Shown here piece by piece: positions 20,463 through 32,700 of a stretch of 64,000 nt of DNA. Source of the DNA: Mytilus californianus (Eukaryota > Mollusca > Bivalvia > Mytilida > Mytilidae); assembly GCF_021869535.1 (NCBI RefSeq), contig NW_026262734.1, positions 106,179,088 through 106,243,087 on the forward strand. The letters run 5' to 3'. Within the stretch, counting starts at the first letter, position 1. Every line of letters starts with the position of its first letter. Made by a program: the position numbers and the translations under genes. The notes below the pieces were generated by a model, which was given only the letters and a program-made list of their open reading frames with translations, was not told the DNA's origin and searched no databases.

Positions 20463-23400
20463 GTACATTTTTTGACAATCTCATTGTTAAAGGTTTGTGA
20501 AGAGATACATGAACCTGTGTAACCAGAGAGCATGATTCTTCTTACAAAATCACTTTGTCTCCTACGGGACTCGGAAACACGGGACCTCTATGTTACAAGG
20601 CAGCGCTAAATTAACCGACTGAGCTAAAAAAGTACTATCTTAGTTCAACCGCTTACTGCTGACTAAGTATTTACTACATGTATTAAGGGAAGCAATCCTG
20701 TAACACTTCCCCCACCACAAGAGTCATAATACTATCATGATGACATTTTTAACACTTAAACTGTAATAAGTCCCCTAAAATATGTGTTTAGCTTTTCATT
20801 CATAACAATTATAGGGTTGGTAGGCCTGGATTTTCTTTTGTTTACACACCCGGCCCGGTACACTTAAATTGATTTCACTGAGTTTTGTTCAGCAATTATA
20901 CACATCACTTTAACTGGAAGTGTATAACTTGTGCCTTGTCAATGAACAAAATCAGGATGATTAACACATGAGTTTAATGCATTTAATTTGGATGAAACAC
21001 GTCAGGGGTTACAAATACATGAAATACTGATTTGTTGGTAAAAAGTTTCTAAAGAAATCCTCTTGAAAACATTAGCATCAGAGCTCAAAATAAGGATTGG
21101 TTGTTCTGTGAAAAAGGAAAGAAATGTTTAAGACCTATAATAATAAAAAAATGTAGTACATGTATATGTCTTTTCTTACAGATTACTATGCACCTGGGAA
21201 CCGATCAAACACTGCATCCCCATCAAAGTTAAGTGATATTGGAGATGTATTTGGCCAGGAACAGAATCTAGATGACTTTCCTATCACATCTACACAATTT
21301 GATAATTTGAATGATGGTCAGGTATGATCATATAACAATAAAAGTAAAAAGAATTTTGATTTCAAACTGGTCATTTTAAAGTATAGGAAGTTTACAAATG
21401 TACTAAACTTTGAAGTATATTCTAAAAAATTCAAAATGTCTTTATTCATTGACTAATCTTGGTAAATCCCATGAAACAATCTTCACCATGTTGATTAGGC
21501 CTAAAACAATACCTGTCTTTCCACTAACCCTAACTATCCTAACTTTCAGTGCCTTCTGGAAAGATTTTTTTGTCATTTTTGAAAAAAAAGCAATATTGAA
21601 GTCAGACTGTTTAACATGTTTAAACCAGTCAAAAACTTTTGGAAAAATTAAATTATTTACCTACCTTACAACCCTAATTTTTTTTTCACATGTTAGCGGA
21701 AAGACCTTAATAGAACAATTCGCATTTAACTTTCATAGTCCTCACTTGGTACAGGAAGTGGTTGGTTGAAAATCTAAAATCAACATTTTTATTTCCCAGA
21801 ATCCTCTTACACTTTTAAAGATAGTAATTTGAATTTTTGTATACATTAGCATTACACTAAATTGCAGTATTCTGTTATTTGCATAACTTTCTGCTTCACA
21901 AAAGTATTTCCTTTTCATCTAACGTGGTGTATCAGATTACAATTTTTGTTATGGTTTTTAATAAAGTAAGGTTCTATAACAGTCATCACTTCTTAATTTT
22001 AAAAATCATGAAGATTGAAAAATAATGAGAAACAAGTGTTAAATGAGTAAAATAATAGTGTATCACTAGACAAGTCTGGATTACTCACTTTTAACAAAAT
22101 TAACACCCCAAAGTAGGATTAACTTTTTACCGATGAAAACTGATCAAATGAATGTTGTTTACACCAAAACCTCATATCATTTATTCAATAGATTATTTTC
22201 ATATTACCGACTTTTGACTCTGGAATATATAATTCTGCGGTAAATTGAGATCAATTTAAAGAAGTAAAATCAACATGATCAAGCCAGTGTTCTCCATTTT
22301 TCACTAAGGTAAGGTGGGTGTTTTGAAAAAATCACTTGCAACCGGTTGGTTTTTTTTTGTTTTAACATTTCCAACCAGGTTTTACTTTACTGTTTTTTGG
22401 GACAAAAAAAGAAGGATTAGTATTGTATTCACATTTAATAAAATTGAACCGTTCTTTGCTATCACTGCTAGCCTTTTTTTTGACAAATTTGTTGTTAGCA
22501 ACTTGGATAGCAGATATTGCTTTTGCAGGACTCCCTTCTCCTGCTTATGCATTGCTTATCGATCCAAGTTTCTGTCCTGTTCCTCGCTTTAGTGTTGTAT
22601 TTTTGGCACACAGAACAGAAATATCCTCCTTCTGTGCTGATTAGCCATTTAAAGTCCTATTCATATTTATCAGCTTGGGAACAACCCCTCAAATGAGGGG
22701 TAAACTCTCACTGTAATGACTACCCCTTTTATGAGGGGTACATTTCACGAGATACAAATGAACTTATATTTATTTTATTTACAGAAACTTTCCCAAAGAA
22801 CTATACATCTATTTGGTATTATATGGTCAAAACACGTCCAAGAAATTTGTAATATTCCTGGACTTATATCTGCTTTATCATTAAAAAAAATTGGACCCTC
22901 TTTTAAAAAAGTTGTTCCAAATATAACGATTTTCCCCCTTTTAAGTTAAAAAATCTAAGTTTTTCTCTTTTCTTTTCTTCAACAGTATTGACATGACCTC
23001 TTGCCAGAGAGACAGTCCCTCATTTAAGGATTGTTCCCAACCTGTTCATCTTTGCGATCGCTTGCGTGCCTTTTCCGTTGTTTGATACTTTTTTTTCAAT
23101 TTCAACAATTTCAATACAACTATCCGTTTTAGTTGACTTATTTGGCATAGAATTTTCCTTATCACCATCGTCACTCACCTGCAATTCTCTTCCCCCAATT
23201 AATAAAAAGAAAACATTGAAATTTGACGATCCGCCATTTTTGTCAATGAAAACAAATGCGAGGCACGATTAGTATTTAAATTTTTACGGTGCGGAACCGA
23301 AATAAATCTGGAATTTGAAAAAAAAAGCTGACCACCTCCTAAAATGGAAAGGTGGTTGGCTTTCAAAAGAAGGTGGTCGGCACACCCGGCTTAAATGCCG

Positions 23401-26400
23401 AATGGAAAACACTGCAAGCTTAAAATCAATGCGTTTTGGGTGTTAAATTTTCAGATGATTTTGTCAAGTACTGGTAAAGTGAATCTAAAAATGGTTTTTA
23501 TTGGTATCACGTCGTCGTCGTCGTTTTCCGAAGACATATGGTTTCTGGACAATAACTTTAGTATAAGTAAATAGAAATCTATGAAATTTAAACACAAGGT
23601 TTATAACCACAGAAAGAAGGTTGGGATTGATTTTGGAGGTAATGGTCCTAACAGTTTAGGAATTAGGGGCCAAAAAAGAGCCCAAATAAGCATTTTTCTA
23701 GTTTCCAGGCAATAACTTTTGGAACGGTGTATGAATCTCTCTGAAATTATACCACAAAGGGATGGTGAGGATTGACTTTGGGGGGTTATGGCTCAAACTG
23801 TTTAGGAAGTAGGGGCAAAAAAGGGGGAAAAACAAGGTTTCCTGGTAAATGGACAATTTAAAAGCAGTGTAAGGGAGGTAATCCAAACACATTTAAAGTA
23901 CAATGTTGTGTATGTTTGGATTACCTCCCTTACACTGCTTTTGAATTATGTATAAAGAAATTTTGTATTGTCTTGAGGTGATTAGCTGTCAATTTATTCT
24001 TAGAAGTTACTATTAAAGGAATATTAATTTTAGCAATGATTATGTATGTCATTTTATTTTAAGACTTTTATGATGTATTTAAATTGGTAATTATGGTTGC
24101 AAACTTCATTGGAAATTTGAATTGAGATTATGACCATATCTTGAGGGAAAGAATTTTTTTCTTAGAAAAGGGTGCGGGGGGGGGGGGGGGGGGGGGGGGG
24201 GGAAAGAAATTGTGGGGGGCAATTTTTTTTTCATTTCAGATTTCAGAAATTAAAAAGAAAATTTTTTCAAATATTATTTTTTTTTGCAAAAAGAAAGGGG
24301 GTCAATACGCAACAGCATAGTGTATTTCACAAAAGCAAAAAAAAGGGGGGGTAAATTTTTTTTTTTGGGGAGGGGTTCAATTCACAACAGCATAGTGTAT
24401 TGCACAAAAGCAAAATATTGAATATAAATTCAAATCATATAACCAATTCTAAGTTCTTTGACTACAGTTTTTCGGTGTCAGAAACCTATTGTGTGTCAAA
24501 TATTTAACTACAATCCAAATTCAGACCTGTATCAAGCGCGAATATTGTGTCCATTTTTGCCCCAACTGTTCAGGGTTGGACCTCTGCGGTCGTATCCAGC
24601 TGCGCTCAGCGAAGCATTTTATTCAGGTTTGAACTTGAACAAGATCACCTTCAAACTTTACACTTATGACCAGCATTTCAGCATTTAGAATGACATAAGC
24701 CCTTCCTACTTTGGTAGTTGCCCTCATTTCATGTACAGTAGTGTATTAAGACAGTTCTTAAATGGAAAAAGGGAAATCAAGTGTATTAATAACAAGATTT
24801 ACTGCCGAAAAAACATAGCACAAGGACAATGATGTCCAACCTTAGGGGAAATAACTTTAACAGAAATTATAAAATCCAAAACCAAAGTCTGTAATATGAA
24901 AATGGACTAATGAACTATGTAAATAGACCACCTTTCTAACCTTTTTTTGGGATACGAGTGCCGTCAGGCAATCTGTAGACTTTTACCATTGATTGCCTTC
25001 CAAGACTCTCACGTCAACCGTTTTGTGTTTACATTAATAGGAACAACTCAGATTCTTAAGATTGTCCTGTTATAAAAAGTAAAAACAAACAAAGAGATTG
25101 AATTTAAACAACATTCTGTTAAATTTCTTCTCATAATCCCTATGTTTTGGTATCTCCCTTTTTCATCAGAATTCAGCAGTATTTATATATTTAGAATCAC
25201 GTCAGAGTGGGAATTCCGTAATCCGAATAATCCAGTCGTCATATACGATCACTTCGATCACTCCATTAACGCCTGCAAACCGGAAATTAAAAACAAGCTG
25301 CATCATTTGATCACTATATCCTGACATATGGCGCGAAAAAAGGAGTTTAAAATTGTTTGTAAACATGTGCAATGGAGCACGAAATGTGTTTTCAATGTAC
25401 ACATGTGTTTGAACAGAAGAATTAGCGAAGGAATGCAGATGAAATATTCAGAAGATTCACGGTGAAATCAATATAAGTAGTAGAAATTTTGAAGTCAATT
25501 TACAGTGGTGTTGAACAGCATAATGGTTTTGAACAAGAATGTTTTGTTTGCAGTAAGTGCCATAATGTCATACAAGGCATCCCGAATAATCCAGTCATTA
25601 TATTACGATCACTTCGATCACTCCATTAATTTGACTTTTCTAAATTTCATGGAATTTTATTGTTCTACCTGGATTGGGTAAATTTGATCAAAAGGGCAAA
25701 ATTTTGAAGGAAAAACAAATTTTAATGTATTTTTTTTAGTATTTTACTGAGAAATTAAAATGTACTCAGTTATTTGTAATGGGGGAAAGTAATTTAGACA
25801 TCAATGAATAGCTTGCTTTTTTTTAACAAGACATCAATGAATAGCTAGTATTTATATCTCAGTCAACAAAATTTCCTTAAACATGTTTAATGTAATGAAC
25901 AGTGGACATAATCAAGAAATGCATCAGAAGAAAAAGGTTGTTTATTTCATACTGACAGAAAAGGGTGGTAATGGGGGTACCTTCATGACGAATAACGGTA
26001 AAAATTCTTGCCAAATGACGTTAACGGTAATATTTGGTGCATAACGATAAAATGTACACTTTCTTTAAGACGATAAAAAAATCGACTGATTTTGAAGAAT
26101 CACGTTAATGTTTCCCCACAAAATGACGGTAACGATAATTTTTGGAGACCTCTGACGAATCACGATAAGGATATTTTGAGGAATCACAGTAAAGTTTTAA
26201 CCAATTTGACGCTAACAGTAGCTGAAAATGACCGTTTGACGCCTGACGGTAAAGGACATTACTACCCTTACAGAAGCATGAGTAGCAAAATCTCATGTAC
26301 AAAAATTGTATGGAACTTATAATTTGGTACCCTAGAAATGCTACATAAAACTCATCAGTGGCACATGAATCAAAACAGTAAGAAAGTCAAATCAAATACA

Positions 26401-26724
26401 AAGTTGAAAGTGGAAGAACATAAAAAACAGGGTTTAGTTTAATCCATTAGATTTTTTTTGTTAAATTGAGATACCGTTTTCCAAAAAGCTCTCATTCATG
26501 ATAGAATTTACAATCTTGCCCGTGATCATCATTTAAATGTGTGCAATTTTGGAAGACGTCTAGGATTTTAACATTTTGGGCCATATGAATCCTAAACCAT
26601 AGAAAGAACCGATTGACTTTCGTGTGCTTGTACAAATGTATATTTTTGACACTTAGTATGTGGGATTGATAACATTTAGAAGGAATCTATACTACTAAAG
26701 AGACTGATTTCATTGAGCCCCAAA

Positions 26725-26757
<33 letters not shown>

Positions 26758-29700
26758 TGATATCACATATAAATCTAGTGTTTTGTTCTTCCTAAATTTG
26801 TCTTTGAAACACTTGTTTTTCCGCAGAAAATGACAATTTTTGAGAAAATATATCCAAATTTTGGAGACCGTTATCGATCTTTGTCTTATACGCTGTTGTG
26901 CATGCTCAATAGACGTACTGCACGCGAAATCTAACTTATATAGGACAATGGTGTTGATTGAAAATTACGACATTCCAGGCCCTTTTGTTTTACACTTAAT
27001 TAATAACCAATAATTAACAAGTTCCTGGGTCGATTCCAATACCGATCCCAATAGTACCTGTTACCTGTTCCATAATCTGTACTTTCCGACTGTCAGCTGG
27101 TGCACCACCAAACGGTGTATATGGGATAAAATCACACCTGGACTTTGTCATTATACAGGGATTGACACTTTGACCCAAAAATATATCTACAAGTAGTTTC
27201 CAGTTGTAGTAAGAAAAGCAGGACAGGTTCAAACAAAAAGATTTTAAAAGTAAAGAAAACTGTGCGCCTTACAATCAGCATGACTTTGTCAAATGAAAAT
27301 ATGAATACTTAATATCCAGAGTGACAATAAGGTGTAGATCACGCGTTGTGGCGGGTGTGTTCTGGTATTTTTAAAAAGAGAGGGTTTGAATTTCCAATCA
27401 TCAAGCAAATGTAGAGCAAATTTAAAACTCAATAATTACATTCTCATTGTATAAATATACACTTGTATCAGAGATTGGCTATTTTTTAAAATTTAAAAAC
27501 GATATGCAGATTGAATCAAATAAGGAATACATGTGCAGTTGAATTATTTATGAGAATACTACTAATATCAAAGAAAACAATGGCGATCGTATCCCTCAGA
27601 GCAATCATGCTCTTTGATTTAACATTTTTAATTCTTTAGATAGAAGTTTTAACAACTTTTACTGTCAGGACTGTTTAATAACAAAGTTTTTATTCAGCAT
27701 AATGAAGAATAGAAAGTGGAAACGGGGAATGTGTTATAGAGACAATAACCTTACCAAAGAGCAGAAAACAGCCTAAGGCCACCAATGGGTCATCAAAGCA
27801 GTGAAAATTCTGCAACCGGAAGTGGGATTCAGCTGGCCTCTAAACAAAAATGTATGCTAGTTCAGCGAAAGGGAGCCACACTAAACTCTGAAACATACAT
27901 ATACAAATGAACCAAAATTATAAAAACCATACAACACTAACAAAGGCTAGAGGTTCCTGACTTGGGACATGCCCAAAAATTCTGTGGGTTCAAACATATT
28001 TTGTCAGATTTAAACCATCCTATACCTGTAGCCAATGTTGAATAGACAAACACACAGCAATACGCACAGTAAAACTAAGTTTAATAGAAGTTTGAGTCCG
28101 TTGCTAGAATAGATAGCAGAAGAAATGTAGCAAAATGACAACAATCAACAAAAATTAAGGACTAGCAGTTACTGACATGCCAGCTCCAGGCCTCATTTTA
28201 ACTGAATAAAAGATAATGTCTTCATCATATGAAAACCAACTACAATCCCTCCCGTTAGGGGTTTCATATCATGCCGTCATAAATTATGCGAGAAGAACAT
28301 AACTTGTATCATGATCTTTTTATTAATTACAGTCATCTCCCCTGAGGTTACTGGAAACAGAAGTCATACCAGATAGTATCATGGTGGAAGAACAGACAAT
28401 ACAAGGTATTATTAATGAAAGTTTGTTTCAGTTGATCAAATGTAATGATTGTTCTTATTCTCAAAATATATAAATTGACCCATGGGAGAAAATAATACAG
28501 TTCAAAATGCCCAACAAAGATAATTAAATAATTTTGGCTTTTCAGAATACAGAAATCATAGTTTCTGACGAAACATCTATTTTATGTTAAAGAAATTGCC
28601 CTTAAATGACAAATTTTATTCTCGTCTACAATGTTGGAGAGTGTCCTTGAACTTGCACATAGACCAAGGTGAGCAACACAGGCTCTTTAGAGCCTCTTAG
28701 TTTTTATTTTCATTAAAATTTTATATCATATTCAGTAGTTTATTTTATTTTCTTCCTCTTGTTATTATTTGCAGAAGATTTCAGACCTGTGCCATTTTGC
28801 TGTAAGAAATCCAGAGGACAGACATTGGACAGGATAAAGGCATTTCAAAGGTGGCATTATTGAATATACATTTTGTTTTGATTTCGTGATTGATCTTGAA
28901 AATATTTTATTGAAAGCATAAAGACTTCTAAGTTTAGGGAATTATAGCAGAAACATAGTTTATATTAAAGGAGCTTCTCTGATAGGACAGTGGCAACAAA
29001 ATAGAAACTAAGTTTTATGTGATATTTATTGGCTATGCAGACGATGACTTCATCTTCAGTCGATATACTTCTTTGAGGTTGATATATCCTTGTATCTACC
29101 TAGTACAAAGGCTATAATTGTATAATATTATAGGAGTGAGATATTTAAAACAATTTAATACAATATTTTTTTAAAAGTTCCATCAGGAATGGCTTGACCT
29201 TACTCTAAGATGTGAAATTTTTATTTCATATTTTCAGCAACAGCTTAAAAGAAAAACAACTTGAAAAGGCTGTTCTGCTGATATGTATTTTAATGTTCTT
29301 TCTACGATTGAAAGGGAACAGTATTATTTAAGTCTGTGCATCCGTTAGTCCATCATTTAGTCCCATATCAGGTTAAAGTTTTGGATTAAAGTGATTTAAT
29401 GATGTGAATTTTAAAAATATACGCCAAAGAGGGGTTCAGCGAGCATTAAAACGTGAAACCGTCAGCTGTGCATGGTGTCCTATGGACACATATTCTTGTT
29501 TCTAGTGTTTTAAAAAAATCTCCTGTAAAACCAATCCAAATTCCTTTTGTAATATAGGTTATTACCAGAATATATGTAAAATTATTTATTGACGAAATGT
29601 TTAGTACATGAAACAATTTCTATTCAGATTTCTTCAAGAACCAGACACAGCGTTGAATGACAATGACATAACAGAAATTTTTACCTCACATGTTGTCATG

Positions 29701-32700
29701 GATACTGTACCAGAAAAAATAGGTCACCTGTTTTACAGTCTGAAGTATGCAATTATTAAGTTTTTCTAAATCAAACGAACAATTGTTCTGATTTTTGTTT
29801 TGTTGAGTTGGTTTCTTGTTGAGATATAAGCCATATTACCTTATGTTATAATTCTAATTTATACTATCTGTCATATACAAAATTTTTATAACTTGCATTT
29901 TTTCTTTACTCGTAAAAATTGTTTGTTTGCACAGATTGTTTTCCCATCATTTTTTTCCCCTTATATGGTCCAAGGACACAGTTATCGTCCTTTGGTTTTC
30001 GTTGTCTACAAATATAGTCCCTAGTGTGAACAGTTTATAACTTGCATTTTTTTTTGATACACTTTCCCAATTTATTTCTTGAAATTTATGCATGAAATAT
30101 TAAGTAAGGGGATGAAATTACATGTTAAAAAAATTTGGGTGCTGAATCTTTATGTTAAGTAGTGATTTGGTCCAGTTAAAAAAGGTCAAAAATTAGAATG
30201 TCGGAAGCTGTCAAACTGAATTTTAGCCCCTCTTAACACAGAATTGTCAATATTTTGAGTTAGAGCTGGTAGAAGTTTCTATAATTTTGATATTATTTGT
30301 ATCAATAGTAGTACACTACACTGTAAAAATCTTTTTGAGATAGAGCAGGTGCGATTTTTTTAATTTGAATTTATTGTCTAAAAGAAATGCACTACGAAAT
30401 AACTGTGTTCTCGGGCCTAAGAGATGAATTCCGTAAATGTAGATTCTGTACTTTGGCAACTTTCCTGAATGGTTTTCTGGTTTCAATTTGTCAAACTCAA
30501 TAAAAGTAAAGGATTTACATCTTTGTTTGACAGAAATTCTGTTAAAATGTCCCATTTTGGCATTATACGGCTAAAATAAGCATTTTAAAGCAGTTTCCAT
30601 TTTATGCCTAAGAGCCATGCTGACTTTCTATCTGACAGCTTTTTATGTTCCTGATATTTGTGTTTCTATGCTTTAATCAAATTTAATTAACCATTTGTGA
30701 ACTCGGAATCTAGAGAAAAGTAGATTATCACAGAAAAAATGTGCAGAATATTTGTATTTATGTCCCTGGTTAAACGGCCTGTTTGATGTATGTGAAATGT
30801 GAAGAGCTTTGTACATAAAATCTGTAGTCCGTCACAAGTATTTCACTAAATCTGTAAAAAAAACACTTTACAATGATCAGTACACCCTATTCATTTCATA
30901 TGCTACCATAATTTTCTTCTTTAGGATAGTAAGTGGTTCAAATATATGCCAAATGAGACTAAAACTACATGCAAGTTTTCCATTGAAAAGTGAAAAACTG
31001 GTCATCAGACCATACTGTCTGCAAAAAAAAGTTGAATTCAAGAGTCCTTTTGCAATTAGACTTCTTGTATCATGACATCTTAGCATAGAAATGAGCAAAA
31101 AGTAACAAATTTCACTTCCTTATAGCCTCTGTGTGCATTTTTATATGTAAATATGGGCTACAGCCTAAATCGACTCTAAATAATTCTCAGTCTTACATGG
31201 CCTAAGACCATTTTCATACTCATGTAGTATGCTTTTTGTAACTTTTCTTTACATTTAAAGTACATTTAATATATATGGAACAATAATGTATGGTTAAAAA
31301 CCTTCAAAAACTTCAAATTGGTTGAAAAAAATGCATGTTTATGTAAGGCTTCCCTTAATTCGAAAATCTCTATTTTCAGGCACAGGCTCATATAAATTTG
31401 ACTTTTGAATAACTGTAATAAATCTGATAAATCAAATGAGTGTTCCGTTGCTTTTAATACTTATTATATTAAATTCAAGAGTATTTAAAAAACAAATTTT
31501 TGCAATATTTAAATTTTTTAGGCCAAAATCTTGACAGTTGAAAATATTTGATTTAAACGTCAAAAATAAACATCCAAATTTCAATATTAAAATGGCCCTA
31601 GTTTCTATAATATATATCCTATGTCCATGAAACTTGGCCAACTATCTTAAAATTGCCTAAGCTTAGGTCATGCAAAGTTTTATCAAAATTGGTCAAGTCT
31701 TTCTATCCTATTAGGTCCAAGGACACAGTTATCGTCCCTAGTGTGAACAGTGTATAACTTGCATTTTTTTTTGATACACTTTCCCAATTTATTTCTTGAA
31801 ATTTTATGCATGAAATATTAAGTAAGGGGATGAAATTACATGTTAAAAAAATTTGGGTGCTGAATCTTTATGTTAAGTAGTGATTTGGTCCAGTTAAAAA
31901 AGGTCAAAAATTAGAATGTCGGAAGCTGTCAAACTGAATTTTAGCCCCCCTTAACACAGAATTGTCAATATTTTGAGTTAGAGCTGGTAGAAGTTTCTAT
32001 AATTTTGATATTATTTGTATCAATAGTAGTACACTACACTGTAAAAATCTTTTTGAGATAGAGCAGGTGCGATTTTTATATGACCGCAAAAATTCAAAAT
32101 TTTTTGGTCGTATATTGGTATGACGTTGGCGTCGTCGTCGTCGTCCGAAGACGCATTGGTTTTCGCACTCTAACTTTAGTTTAAGTTAATGGATCTCCAT
32201 GAAATTTTACCATAAGGTTCAATACCACGAAAGGAAGGTTGGGATTGATTTTGGGGGTTATGGTACCAACAGTTAAGGAATTGGGGGCCAAAAAGGGGCC
32301 AAAAATAAGCATTTTTGTAACTTCCAGACAATAACTTGTGTGTAAGTGTATGGATCTCTCTGACATTGTACCACAAGGTTCCATATCACATAGGGAAGGC
32401 TGTAATTGATTTTGGGGGTAATTGCCTCAAAATTTTAGGAATTAGGGGCCAAAAAAGGGGCAAAAAACAAGCATTTTTCTAGTTTCATGACAATTACTTG
32501 TGTGTAAGTGTTTGGATATTTCTTAAATTGTACTACAAGGTTCCATATCACAAAGGGAAAGCTGGAATTGAGTTTGGGGGTAATTGCCCGAAACGTTTAG
32601 GAATTGGGGGCCAAAAAGGGGCCAAAAATAAGCATTTTTCTAGTTTCCAGACAATAACTTGTGTTCAATTGTATGGATCTCTCTGAAATTGTACTGCAAG

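Noticed and set aside
20555-20632. Functional tRNA-Thr gene
   Set aside because: The B box has an inserted base and the arms do not pair well; more consistent with a SINE or pseudogene.
29256-29300. Possible MMS22L exon after TTTCATATTTTCAG (CAACAGCTTAAAAGAAAAAC)
   Set aside because: Exons 4 and 5 join in phase without it, no good donor follows, and it has no counterpart in the family.
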